NCBI GenBank assembly: GCA_963830385.1
Contig: CAWHMD010000008.1
Coordinates: 496,001-560,000 of the forward strand
Direction of reading: 5' to 3'
DNA: 64,000 bases
Origin: Bog-532 sp963830385
GTDB taxonomy: Bacteria; Actinomycetota; Actinomycetes; Streptosporangiales; Streptosporangiaceae
Both the position numbers and the translations under genes were made by a program. Each line of letters opens with the position of its first letter. The first letter of the stretch is position 1. Below, piece after piece: positions 1 through 8,874 of this stretch. Below the pieces are notes generated by a model. The model was not told where the DNA came from. It was given only the letters and a program-made list of their open reading frames with translations, and searched no databases.

Positions 1-63
1 CGGCGGCACGCTGACCTGGCCGCCTGCGGCCCTTTCCGCTGCGGTAGACGGTGTGGCGGTCAT
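1..63 (-). CDS. 5' end of a further operon gene, cut by the window edge
   Basis: An ATG at 63 overlaps the stop codon of the oxygenase gene in an ATGA arrangement, and a GAGGTGA ribosome binding site lies about 8 bases upstream. The frame stays open for all 21 visible codons (it starts MTATPSTAAERAAGG) and runs off the left edge. The coupling is the same as between the two genes before it, so this is probably the fifth gene of the biosynthetic operon. The visible residues are low in complexity and do not identify a family. An SbnB-type dehydrogenase, an amide ligase or an exporter would each make sense, but that is only inference. Confidence 0.6.
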   Translation of the reverse strand, partial: MTATPSTAAERAAGGQVSVPP

Positions 64-1064
64 GCTGCGGTCACCTCGATGGTCGGCGAGCAGTCGGCCA
101 GGCGCACCGGGTCGGCCAGGGCGGCGAGCACTTCACGCGGTCCCTCGAACGGCTCCCGGCTGTGGGCGGTGCGGATGTTGTCCACAATCATCAGGTCGCC
201 GGCCTGCCATGGCTCGCGCACGGTGCGGGCCTCGTAGACCTCGTTGAGCAGCTGCACGACATCCGCACCGATCGGGGAACCGTCGCCGAAGCAGGTCGTG
301 AAGGGCAGGCCCTCGGCGCCGTAGAGGTCGATCAGGTACTCGCGTACCTCAGGATCTATCGTCCACTCGCTCAGGAAGGCAATCTGGTTGAACCAGCAGC
401 GCTGGCCGGTGACGGGGTGGTGCACCACGGCGCTGCGGCGCTGCCTGGTGCGCAGCCCGCCGTCGGGCTGCCATTCGAACTCGATCGCGTTGGCCCGGCA
501 GTAGCGTTCGATGGCCTCGCGGTCCTCGGTTCCGAACGCCTCGGCGCAGGTTGCCCCGATGTCGTCGTTGTAGTTCCGGATAAGCATCCAGCCCAGGCGC
601 GCGAACCGCTCGGCCAGCTCGGCGGGCAGCGCGTTGAGCACTTCCGGGGAATCAGCCACCCCGGTCGCCCCTCCGGCGCCGGGCGCGGTGAGACATGCGA
701 ACATCATCAGGCCGGGAAACTCCAGCCGGTAGCTGAGCTCATGGTGCATGCACATCTGCTGGGCTGGCGGCCATGTGGTCGAAGAGTACGCGCCGCCGGG
801 ATAGGCCTGCCGGGCGGCGAAGGCCTCTTTCTCGCTCATCAGTCCGGTGGCCAGCTGCGTGAAGACGGCCCCCGCCTCAACCGTGTCCCGCAGCGCGAGC
901 CCGCGGACCAGGACGCAGCCGTGGTTGGTGGCGACGGCCCGCACCGCGTCCCGGTACTCACCCGCCCAGCGTGGCCCGTCTCCGGCGGCCCCAGCGTGCA
1001 GGATCGGCACTTGCCCGGGACGCGGATCCACGTTGAGTTGGGACGTCGAAGATGAGAAGGACAT
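60..1064 (-). CDS. TauD/SyrP-like Fe(II)/2-oxoglutarate-dependent oxygenase
   Basis: Clavaminate-synthase-like fold of 334 residues. The predicted iron triad is His107 and Glu109 (in MHHELSY, an HxE instead of the commoner HxD) with His301 in RTAHSREPF. Arg311 is placed to bind 2-oxoglutarate. The stretch EFPGLMMFACLTAPGAGG is typical of the branch that contains SyrP and DdaC, enzymes that hydroxylate or epoxidise amino acids tethered to NRPS carrier domains. The ATG follows the NRPS stop by 20 bases with a GAGGAG site, so it is in the same transcript. Likely role: oxidise the carrier-bound DAP derivative or its acyl partner. Family is clear; substrate is inferred. Confidence 0.85.
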   Translation of the reverse strand: MSFSSSTSQLNVDPRPGQVPILHAGAAGDGPRWAGEYRDAVRAVATNHGCVLVRGLALRDTVEAGAVFTQLATGLMSEKEAFAARQAYPGGAYSSTTWPPAQQMCMHHELSYRLEFPGLMMFACLTAPGAGGATGVADSPEVLNALPAELAERFARLGWMLIRNYNDDIGATCAEAFGTEDREAIERYCRANAIEFEWQPDGGLRTRQRRSAVVHHPVTGQRCWFNQIAFLSEWTIDPEVREYLIDLYGAEGLPFTTCFGDGSPIGADVVQLLNEVYEARTVREPWQAGDLMIVDNIRTAHSREPFEGPREVLAALADPVRLADCSPTIEVTAA

Positions 1065-1084
1065 TTTGGTCTCCTCTGCGATTC

Positions 1085-4000
1085 TTAATGGGAAGAAGCC
1101 AGCAAGCCGGCGGCGTGCAGGATGGCCTGCGCCGTCTCGGCCGGGCGGGTGCGCGGGAAGTCGTGACCGCCGTCGGCCAGCTCGTGCAGGTCAACCGAGC
1201 TGGCCAGCAGCAGCCAGTCGCGGTATCGGTGCGGGAAGTCCGCCGTGACCGGGTCGTCGGCGGCCACCACCACGGTGACCGGGGCGGACAGCTTCTCTCC
1301 CGGCGCGGTGTCCAGGGCATCGGCGAAATACCGGTGTGCGGAGCTGCAATCGTGCCGGTAAGCAGCCCCGACGTGCCAGGCAGGCTCCGCGTCCAGCTCG
1401 GCGAGCTCGCCGTAGCCGCTGGCCGTGGTCAGTGTTGCGGCGATCTCGGTATCGCTCAGCCCGGCCAGTTCGGTGACGATGGCCCGCCGGGCGGCCGCCT
1501 CACCGAGCAGTTGCGCGCCAAGGAATACCCGGTCGGCGGCGGTTCCGCGTTCCTCCAGCTTTCTGGCCGTCGCTACGGTGAATGCGGCGCCTGAGGACTG
1601 GCCCCATAGCAGCACCCTGGTCAGGCCCCGGCCGGTGATCTCGGTGGCGACCTGTTCGGCTACCTGGGCCAGCGGCGCGAACGATTCGGTCCTGGCGGCT
1701 ACGTCGTGACCGGGCAGCTCGACGGCGTAGACCGCCAGCCCACTGCCGGACATCGCGTCGGCCAGAGCGCGGAAGTTCACCGCGTTGCCGCCGGCGCAGG
1801 GGAAGCACACCAGGGCACCGGCCGGCTCGCCGTCCGGTTGCGACAGGAGCTGGAGCAGCCCGGAGCCCGGTTCTGGGGTTCCGTCCAGAAGCCGGGCCAT
1901 GTCGGCGAGGACCGGGTTGCCGGTGATGTCCTTGAGCGACACCACCCGGTCCAAGGTGACCGCCAGCTTCACCGCCGACAGTGAGGTGCCGCCCCGGCCG
2001 AAGAAGTCGTCCCGCCGGCCGATCTGGCCCTGCGGGAGGCCGAGCACCTTGGCCCAGGCCGCCGCCAGCCGCTGCTCGGCCGGGGTCGCCGGGGCCTGGC
2101 GGCCGTCTTCGGTGCGGCCAGGCTCGGCGGCGAGCGCGGCCGCGAGCTGCGTCAGCGCCTTCCTGTCGATCTTGCTGTTGGCGGTGAGGGGCAGGCTGTC
2201 CTGCCAGTGGAAGGCCGACGGCACCATGTAGGCAGGCAGTGACTCGCCCAGCCGGTCCCGCAGCAGGCCGGGGTCGAGCGGCCGGTGGCCGGTGCAAATG
2301 GCCACCAGGGCCTTGCTCTGGTCGGCCCGCTGGGTGACCACCACGGCGGCGTCGCGGACTCCGGGCACCCGCAGCAGCCTGTTCTCGATCTCGCCGATCT
2401 CGATACGGAAGCCGCTGATCTTGACCTGGCTGTCCCGGCGGCCGAGGAATTCCAGCTTGCCGTCGGGCCGCCAGCGGCCGTAGTCGCCGGCCAGATAGAG
2501 CCGCTGGCCCGGCCGGTGCGGATCGGCCAGGAAGGCCTGCTGAGTGCGCTCGGGATCGTTGACGTACCCGCGGCCGACGCAGACCCCGGAGAAGACGATG
2601 GCCCCGGGCGCGCCCAGCGGCACCGGTGACAGGTGCTCGTCGACGACGTAGATGTGCACGTTGGGGACGGGGCGGCCGAGAGGCACCCGTTCCCCGTCCG
2701 GCGGCCGGTCCATGACCTCGTGGTTGGTGTCGTCCGACGTTTCGGTCAGCCCGTAGGCGTTGAGCAGCCTGACCCCGGGTAGTGCCGCGAACCACCGGTG
2801 CGCAAGCTCCTTCTTCAGCGCCTCCCCGGTGACCGACACGTAGCGCAGGTCGGGCAGTTCCCGCGGATGCTGCTCCAGGTAGGAGAGGATCGCTTCGAGG
2901 TAGGACGGCACCACCTGCAGGACGGCGACCCGGCCGCGGGCGATCGTGTCGATGAAGCGTTCGGCGTCCAGGATCGTCTCCTGCTCGATCAGCAGGGTCT
3001 GGCCGCCGGCCAGCGGCGCCGAGACCAGCTGCCACAGCGAGATGTCGAAGCACTGCGGCGCGGTCTGCGCCACCACCAGCCCTTCGCTGATCTCCAGGTC
3101 GGTGATCTTGGCGAACAGGTGGTTCACCATGCCCGCGTGCTCGCACATCGCTCCCTTCGGCTCACCGGTGGAACCGGAGGTGAAGTAGATGTAGGCGAGC
3201 TGGTCCGGCGCGACCGGCACACCAGGGTCGGTACCGGGATGGCCCTCGGCGTAGGCGGTGCCGGTGAACACGGTTTCCACACCGGGCAGCCCTTCCAGTG
3301 CATGGCTGAGAGTGCCGTTGCTGCCGGGTTCGCTCAGCACGAGCCGGCAGCCGGCCCGCCGCAGCGTGGCCTCGATGCGGTCGGCCGGGAAGTGCGGCTC
3401 AATGGGCAGGTACACACCACCGGCCTTGAACACCCCGAGGACGGCGGCCATCCAGTCCAGGTTGCGCTCGGTTACCACCGCGACCGGCTCTTCGCGGCGC
3501 ACGCCCCGCGCGAGCAGGGCATGAGCCAGCCGGTTGGCTCGGTCGTTGAGCTGCCGGTAGGTCCATCGCTGGCCGCCGCGGCAGGCCGCGACCGCATCCG
3601 GCTGGGCCCGCACCCGCTGCTCGAACAGCTCATGGACCCGGAGGTCCGGCCGTTCCCGGCGTGGCCCGGCGAGTTCTTCGAGCTGGCAGCGGAGTTCGGC
3701 CGCGGACAGCAGGCTCTGCCGGCTGTGGTCGGCGCCGGGATCGGCGGCGATCAGCGCCAGCGCGGTCACGTGGTAGCCGGCGATCCTGGCGGCGGCGGCC
3801 GCGTCGAGTGCGTCGGCCCGGTACCGCAGCCGCAGTACCAGCCGGTCACCGACCGGCTGGATCCCCGCCGCCAGCACGGTTCCCTTCGGCAGGTCACCGT
3901 GGCCGCTGCCGCACCCGGCCGGGCCGAAGACCGTCTCGAACGAGGGGCCATCCACGCCCAATTCGCGGCGGAGGCTGGCCACGGGAAAGTCCCGGTGCGA

Positions 4001-4396
4001 GAGAAGCTCCGTCTCGGCGCGGCCGGCGGCGGCGACCACGGCCCGCCACGGGCCGGGCCAGGCTGTCAGCCGGCACGGCAGCGGCGGCCCGCCCGTGCAG
4101 GCGGCGTAGCCGGCCGTGACCTCAGGCTCGCCCGACAGCGCGGACAGCACCTTGGCGTGGGCGGCCAGCAGCACCGAGCTGAGCGGTACGGCCAGCTCGC
4201 CCGCCCGCCGGTGCAGTGACGTCACGACACCGGCCGGGATCTTTATCTCGTGCGTGGCGGTGCGGGCCATCGGATGCAGGGTCCACCGCGGGATGGTGGT
4301 GGATCCGCCGGCGGTGAGAACGTCGCGCCAGTACATACGTCCGCTTCGGGTGCCGGTCACCGGGCCGGCCATCTCCGGCGGGCTCAGCGGGCTCAT
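1085..4396 (-). CDS. Non-ribosomal peptide synthetase, truncated C - A - T - TE
   Basis: 1103 residues from the ATG at 4396. This start overlaps the upstream stop as ATGA and has a GGGAG site; a start 10 codons earlier is also open. Residues about 20-240 look like the C-terminal half of a condensation domain without the HHxxxDG active site. An adenylation domain follows (about 250-750; A3 at YFTSGSTGEPKG, FDIS with the Asp that contacts the alpha-amino group, YLAGD, and the A10 Lys in NSKIDRKAL). The thiolation domain has Ser805 in GRGGTSLSA. The C-terminal thioesterase has catalytic Ser934 in WGQSSGA and a His in GGHDFP, with a CFPCAGG start reminiscent of type II thioesterases. From memory the layout recalls DdaD of dapdiamide assembly. 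With the DAP synthase upstream, DAP or an acyl-DAP is the likely substrate. Confidence 0.9.
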   Translation of the reverse strand: MSPLSPPEMAGPVTGTRSGRMYWRDVLTAGGSTTIPRWTLHPMARTATHEIKIPAGVVTSLHRRAGELAVPLSSVLLAAHAKVLSALSGEPEVTAGYAACTGGPPLPCRLTAWPGPWRAVVAAAGRAETELLSHRDFPVASLRRELGVDGPSFETVFGPAGCGSGHGDLPKGTVLAAGIQPVGDRLVLRLRYRADALDAAAAARIAGYHVTALALIAADPGADHSRQSLLSAAELRCQLEELAGPRRERPDLRVHELFEQRVRAQPDAVAACRGGQRWTYRQLNDRANRLAHALLARGVRREEPVAVVTERNLDWMAAVLGVFKAGGVYLPIEPHFPADRIEATLRRAGCRLVLSEPGSNGTLSHALEGLPGVETVFTGTAYAEGHPGTDPGVPVAPDQLAYIYFTSGSTGEPKGAMCEHAGMVNHLFAKITDLEISEGLVVAQTAPQCFDISLWQLVSAPLAGGQTLLIEQETILDAERFIDTIARGRVAVLQVVPSYLEAILSYLEQHPRELPDLRYVSVTGEALKKELAHRWFAALPGVRLLNAYGLTETSDDTNHEVMDRPPDGERVPLGRPVPNVHIYVVDEHLSPVPLGAPGAIVFSGVCVGRGYVNDPERTQQAFLADPHRPGQRLYLAGDYGRWRPDGKLEFLGRRDSQVKISGFRIEIGEIENRLLRVPGVRDAAVVVTQRADQSKALVAICTGHRPLDPGLLRDRLGESLPAYMVPSAFHWQDSLPLTANSKIDRKALTQLAAALAAEPGRTEDGRQAPATPAEQRLAAAWAKVLGLPQGQIGRRDDFFGRGGTSLSAVKLAVTLDRVVSLKDITGNPVLADMARLLDGTPEPGSGLLQLLSQPDGEPAGALVCFPCAGGNAVNFRALADAMSGSGLAVYAVELPGHDVAARTESFAPLAQVAEQVATEITGRGLTRVLLWGQSSGAAFTVATARKLEERGTAADRVFLGAQLLGEAAARRAIVTELAGLSDTEIAATLTTASGYGELAELDAEPAWHVGAAYRHDCSSAHRYFADALDTAPGEKLSAPVTVVVAADDPVTADFPHRYRDWLLLASSVDLHELADGGHDFPRTRPAETAQAILHAAGLLASSH

Positions 4397-6942
4397 GTCA
4401 TCTCCCGGGCAGGGTTCCCGCCCCACCGTGCGCGGGCCGGGACTTCCTCCCCCTTCATCAGGAAGGAGTCGGCGGCCAGCACCGAGCCGTCACCCATGGT
4501 CACTCCGTAGTGGACCATCGCCCCCACCCCCAGCGTGCAGCCGGCACCCAGGACGCTCCGGTCGGATTTGAACGTGCCGTCCTCCTGGGAGTGGCACTGG
4601 ATCTTGGTTCCCATGTTGAGCGTGCAGTCGTCGCCGATGGCGGCCAGCGTCCGCTCGGTCAGGTAACAGCCGTCGTCGAAGACCCTCCGGCCGATCCGCA
4701 CGCCCAGCAGCCGCCAGATCACGTTCTTGAACGGCGTGCCGTCGAACATGTGCAGGTAGATGTTGCCCGGCACCTTCCACAGGCGTTCATGCCGCCAGAA
4801 GTACGGGTCATAGATGGAGCAGTATCTCGGCTCCAGCGGGCGGAACCGCCGCAGGACCCGCTCCACCAGGATGAAGTAGGCGGGCGTGATCAGGATGGTG
4901 ACCGCGAACAAGGCGGCCATCACCAGGTGGTCCAGCGGGCGGTACAGGGCGAAGGCGGCCAGGACAAACAGCGAGACCAGGAAGATGTGCAGCCACCGCG
5001 AGGCGAGGAACAGGGCCATGGTCCGCAGGTTGTACTTGTTCTTCGCGGCCAGGCGGTGGCGCAGTTCGTCCCCGGTCCGCAGATCGTCGAACCGGCTGTC
5101 CCGCTCCACCGACCGCGGGATCTCGAAGGACGGTGAACCCAGCAGGCCCACCCCTTCGCGTATCTCCCCCTCGAGCGGGATCATCGCCTTCGTGGCCAGC
5201 AGGCAGTTGTCGCCCGTCCTGCCGCCGGCCGGGTAGACGATGTTGTTCCCGACGAAGTTGCGCGGCCCGATCGACACCCTCGACAGCCGGAACGAGGTGC
5301 TCGAATAGTCCGCGTTGATGACCGCTAGGCCGTCGGCGACCATCGTCCCGCTGCCGATGGTGGTCAGGAACGGGGTCTCATGCCCCACCTCGGTGCCGAA
5401 GTTCGACCCGGTCTGTTCAACCCGGCCAAGGTCGTACCCGAGCCAGCGCAGGTAGTAGACGATGTAGGAACTGTCGCCGAACAGGTACGTGAAGAACTTC
5501 GAGCCGGTCGTCATCCTGATCGTCCGGAACAGCCAGTAGTGGAAGCCGTACAGGGGGTAAACCCTGTCCGCCTTGACGAGCAGGTTCAGGACCCTGGGGA
5601 TGGTGACCACCAACAGCAGGCCGGCGAGCACGGCGCCGCAGAAGAACACCAGGGAGAAGAACAGCGATTCGAAAATGAACTCCCTCGAGGCCAGCGCGTT
5701 CCGGCTCGGATCCAGCAGGTCAGCCAGCGACGGCATGCCCGGATCCAGCGGCTTGACCAGAGACGGCATCGCGTTCAGCAGCAGGTATATGCCTCCCTCG
5801 GCCAGCGGCAGGTACACGAAGAACATGGCCAGGAGGGTGCCGGCGCAGAAGCGGGCCTTCCGCATCGTGCCGCACCGGGCCGGCCCGACCCTCAGGTAGC
5901 TCAGCTCGGTGCGCTGCGCGGGAGATCCATGCCAGCGCTGGCCGGCCGGTATCGTCTGGCCACGGTAGAGCGCGGACGCGTGACCCAGCTGCGCTTCGTC
6001 GCCCGCCAAGGTGTTGATGTCGAGCACGGACTTCTCACCGATGAAGACGCCCCGGCCCAGGGTGACGGGACCGGTCTCGATCCGGCCCGCGTGAGCCCGG
6101 TAGCACTGGAAGAACGCGTCCTTGCGGATGACCGAGCCCGGGCCGACGGTGAGCAGATCGGAGCAGACCGGGACGTGATGCGAGTGGATCACGGCGCCCT
6201 TCCCGATCTTGGCCCCGAGTGCCCGCAGGTACAGGTTGTACAGCGGTGAACCGGTGAAGATGACCATCGGGTTGGACCGGATCAGCGTCTTGACAATCCA
6301 GAACCGCAGGTAGCCCAGGCTCCACACGGGAATCTCCCGTGGCTTCCACCGGCCGACGAGCACCCACTTCACCAGGACCGGAAGCGTGCACAGCACCAGG
6401 AACGCCGCGCCGCCGAAGAGCACCGACCGCAGGTAGACGTCGGCCTCGCCGGAGGCGGCGGCGATCCAGTCGTAGGCCCGGGCACCAACCAGCGCGACGA
6501 CGTACGCGTAGCCCAGAAAGAACAGCAACTGGAACGCCCCGCACGTCACGTACTGCCGCGTGCTGGCGTGATGCGCCACCTCGGCTGGCGCGGCGACTGC
6601 GGGGGCACCCGCGGTCGCGGCCGGAGCGGGAAGGGTGTCCGCCACCGCCACCGCCGCCGCCAGGCTGCGAATGGTCGGATGCTGGTAGATGTCTTTTATC
6701 GAGACCGACGGCAGGTCCGCGCGCTTCCTCACCCGGGCACAGAACCGGGCCATCACCATCGAGTCAGCCCCGAGGTCGTCGAAGAAGTGGCTGCCGGCCG
6801 GCACCTGATCGGCGTGCACGACATCGGCCAGTATCTCGGCCAGGGCCAATTCCGTGCCGCCCACCGGGGCGCAGGTGCCGTCCTCGATGATGGCCGGCTC
6901 GGAGGGGCCGGTGGTCAGGACCTCGACTGGTTTTCCGACCAT
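4393..6942 (-). CDS. Carrier domain fused to Pls-type membrane/beta-helix C-terminus, no adenylation domain
   Basis: 849 residues. Residues about 28-100 form a phosphopantetheine carrier domain with Ser61 in DLGADSM. A short Ala/Pro linker leads to six predicted membrane helices in three pairs (about 135-197, 366-452, 640-695). Between and after the pairs are three soluble blocks (about 225-360, 470-620, 715-849) with left-handed beta-helix hexapeptide character (for example IGKGAVIHSH, IGDDCTLNMG). This matches the T-TM-C1-TM-C2-TM-C3 part of epsilon-poly-L-lysine synthetase, where the tandem C-terminal domains make isopeptide bonds at the membrane. The usual N-terminal adenylation domain is absent, so it must be loaded in trans, perhaps by the NRPS encoded next. 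The ATG has a GAGGAG site and overlaps the sbnA-like gene by 28 bases. Confidence 0.85.
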   Translation of the reverse strand: MVGKPVEVLTTGPSEPAIIEDGTCAPVGGTELALAEILADVVHADQVPAGSHFFDDLGADSMVMARFCARVRKRADLPSVSIKDIYQHPTIRSLAAAVAVADTLPAPAATAGAPAVAAPAEVAHHASTRQYVTCGAFQLLFFLGYAYVVALVGARAYDWIAAASGEADVYLRSVLFGGAAFLVLCTLPVLVKWVLVGRWKPREIPVWSLGYLRFWIVKTLIRSNPMVIFTGSPLYNLYLRALGAKIGKGAVIHSHHVPVCSDLLTVGPGSVIRKDAFFQCYRAHAGRIETGPVTLGRGVFIGEKSVLDINTLAGDEAQLGHASALYRGQTIPAGQRWHGSPAQRTELSYLRVGPARCGTMRKARFCAGTLLAMFFVYLPLAEGGIYLLLNAMPSLVKPLDPGMPSLADLLDPSRNALASREFIFESLFFSLVFFCGAVLAGLLLVVTIPRVLNLLVKADRVYPLYGFHYWLFRTIRMTTGSKFFTYLFGDSSYIVYYLRWLGYDLGRVEQTGSNFGTEVGHETPFLTTIGSGTMVADGLAVINADYSSTSFRLSRVSIGPRNFVGNNIVYPAGGRTGDNCLLATKAMIPLEGEIREGVGLLGSPSFEIPRSVERDSRFDDLRTGDELRHRLAAKNKYNLRTMALFLASRWLHIFLVSLFVLAAFALYRPLDHLVMAALFAVTILITPAYFILVERVLRRFRPLEPRYCSIYDPYFWRHERLWKVPGNIYLHMFDGTPFKNVIWRLLGVRIGRRVFDDGCYLTERTLAAIGDDCTLNMGTKIQCHSQEDGTFKSDRSVLGAGCTLGVGAMVHYGVTMGDGSVLAADSFLMKGEEVPARARWGGNPAREMT

Positions 6943-8018
6943 GAAAACTCCTCAGAGCTAGAAAGCCGGTAGTTGTCCGGCATGTTCGGGGGCACGGGGC
7001 TTTCCTGCCGGTAGCCGTATCCGTTCCGCGGGTCAGGCTGCCCGGGACCGGTGGCCATCTCGTCGAGGTGCACCACACCTTCGCCGTATAGGTCCTGGAG
7101 CCAGTTGATCTGGTAGATGGTGTCGAGGTAGCGCTCACCGAGGTCGGGGGCGATGGCCACCGCGGTCAGATCACCCTCGTCATGCTCAGCCAGCCAGCGT
7201 GTCGCGGCGCTGACCACCGTGCCGGTGGAGCCGCCGAACAGGAACCCGCTCCTGGCCAGGCGGTGGCAGGCCCGGATGGTGTCGGCTTCCTCGACCCGTA
7301 TCACCTCGTCCACGTAGGTCTCGTCGAGCAGGGGCGGGCGGATGCTCGTGCCCAGGCCGGGAATCATCCGGCGGCCGGGGGGCCCCCCGAAGGCGACTGA
7401 CCCGATGGTGTCGACCGCGACAATCCACACCCGCCGGTGCCATTCCCGGAAGTACCTGGCGCAGCCCATCAAGGTCCCGGTGGTGCCGGCCCCGACGAAC
7501 AGCAGGTCCAGGTGCGGGAACTGGCGGGCGATGGCCGGCGCGGTGGTGCGGTAGTGCGCCTTCCAGTTGCCCGGGTTGGTGTACTGGTTGAGCCACACGT
7601 ACCGGTCGTCGGAGGCGCACAGCGCCTGGACGTACTCGATCCGCGCGCCGAGGAGGCCGCCGACCGGATCCGGTTCGGCGATGACGTGCACCTGGCTGCC
7701 CAGGGCCTCCATCAGCAGCCTGGTCGACAGGTTGCAGCGGGAGTCCGTGACGCACAGGAACCGGAAGCCCTTGCTTGCCGCAATCATGCTCAGCGCCACG
7801 CCCAGGTTCCCCGATGACGACTCGATCAGCACGGATCCCGGGCGCAGGAGACCATCCCGGGCAGCAGCCTCGACCATCTCTGTCGCGGCCTTCAGCTTGA
7901 TCGAGCCGGCGAAGTTGAACCCCTCACATTTCAGGTAGAGCGAACGTCCGTAGATGGAGTGCAGGTCGACGTAGAGTTCGTCCTCATTGAAGGCCTGCGG
8001 GTCGGAAATGATTGCCAC
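6915..8018 (-). CDS. SbnA-like 2,3-diaminopropionate synthase (PLP, cysteine-synthase fold)
   Basis: 367 residues, fold type II PLP enzyme. Lys41 in AGSIKLK is the expected Schiff-base lysine, SSSGNLGVALS is the substrate loop and GAGTTGTLMG the phosphate-binding loop. The C-terminal LGERYLDTIYQINWL is characteristic of SbnA relatives. SbnA makes N-(1-amino-1-carboxyl-2-ethyl)-glutamate from O-phosphoserine and glutamate, and SbnB then releases DAP. No SbnB partner is visible, so it may lie past the left edge or elsewhere. The first gene of the operon starts at a GTG with a GAGGAGG site 6 bases away. The last 40 or so residues are a divergent tail not needed for the fold. An ordinary cysteine synthase is less likely given the NRPS context. 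Confidence 0.85.
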   Translation of the reverse strand: MAIISDPQAFNEDELYVDLHSIYGRSLYLKCEGFNFAGSIKLKAATEMVEAAARDGLLRPGSVLIESSSGNLGVALSMIAASKGFRFLCVTDSRCNLSTRLLMEALGSQVHVIAEPDPVGGLLGARIEYVQALCASDDRYVWLNQYTNPGNWKAHYRTTAPAIARQFPHLDLLFVGAGTTGTLMGCARYFREWHRRVWIVAVDTIGSVAFGGPPGRRMIPGLGTSIRPPLLDETYVDEVIRVEEADTIRACHRLARSGFLFGGSTGTVVSAATRWLAEHDEGDLTAVAIAPDLGERYLDTIYQINWLQDLYGEGVVHLDEMATGPGQPDPRNGYGYRQESPVPPNMPDNYRLSSSEEFSWSENQSRS

Positions 8019-8874
8019 GACGCCTCCTCATCCGCTGTGCAGCGTGTGGCTGCCGCGGGGAAGAGGACGTGTGATCGCCGGATTCCAGCGACGATCGCAT
8101 TCCCCCGTCGCTGAATCCTTTGTTCCGGACGGCTGCTTGCGCGCGTCCTTGAGTACGCAGACTCCCATGTCTGCCCCTCCCGTACTCGGGCCCGGGCGTC
8201 ATTGCCCGTGACCTGCACCGGTGACGTACTGATCGGGTGGATGACATTGCTGCGGCCCGGCCGGAAAACCCCGGTCAGCCTGGCGGCGTCGAGGCCGCTG
8301 ACCCAGCTGCTGGTGGGCGCTGCCGTCGTGATCAGGCACGATGGAGGCGTGATGGCCCGTCTCGTACCTCGGTGAAAGCTGTCTCCTTCCTGACGAGATC
8401 GGTGTGCACCTGACGCGCGGGCGCCCGGGAGCGTCGGCCGCAGGGAAGCGCAGATGCTGGCATCTCTCGGAGGGAATTGGCCCGGCAGTGCTGCCTGAGC
8501 AGATCGTGATGAAGTCGGGGTGAGCCTGCCGGGTGGCCGCATGCGCGGCAGGCCAGCCTCATCACACCGGGCGGTCAGTACCCGCCGATCTGGGCGTCCT
8601 GGTGAGCCCGGTCGGTCCCCCGAAACAATGTGCGAACATGGTGGCACCCGCACCGACGTCCCCCCCTACGGTTCATCAGCGCACTTCTGGCCATAGTGCA
8701 TCGCTCGGCTACGCCAAATCAACATCCGTGCTTAACAGGGGAAACTGATGTGACTGGTATGGCAAAAAAGGTTTTATGTGACGAGTTTTTGAAACATCAC
8801 CGTGACGTTCCGCAATGCAGCGTTCCTGGTGACGCTGAGCGATCTGGACGACCGGCGGACGGCAGGAGGCGCCG
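8019..8874. other. Long intergenic region upstream of the biosynthetic operon
   Basis: 856 bases with no convincing gene. The operon-proximal half (about 8080-8180) has dyads that could act in transcript leader or regulator binding. The distal part, about 8630-8830, is markedly richer in A and T than its surroundings, with short A and T runs. Open frames here have poor codon use for this genome. It probably holds the operon promoter and a junction to the next block. I could not place a confident -35/-10 pair. Confidence 0.5.
8080..8118 (-). promoter_or_regulatory. Long dyad in the leader of the DAP/NRPS operon
   Basis: The arms 8080-8093 and 8106-8118 are complementary over 13 pairs with one bulged base and a 12-base loop. 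The dyad lies 62 bases upstream of the GTG at 8018. No run of T follows on the minus strand, so it is not a simple terminator. It could be an operator or an attenuating structure in the leader RNA. A second dyad (GCAGAC, 6-base gap, GTCTGC; 8157-8174) lies further upstream. Confidence 0.4.

Noticed and set aside
2798..4219. Long plus-strand frame opposite the NRPS
   Set aside because: Antisense to well-conserved A-domain motifs; its composition is that of a reverse-complement frame in high-GC DNA.
6915..8018. Housekeeping cysteine synthase
   Set aside because: The SbnA-type C-terminal motif and the position as first gene of an NRPS operon favour DAP synthesis.
7931..8653. 240-codon minus-strand frame upstream of the DAP synthase gene
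   Set aside because: Overlaps the start of the DAP synthase in another frame, covers the dyads and has poor codon use with no recognisable domain.
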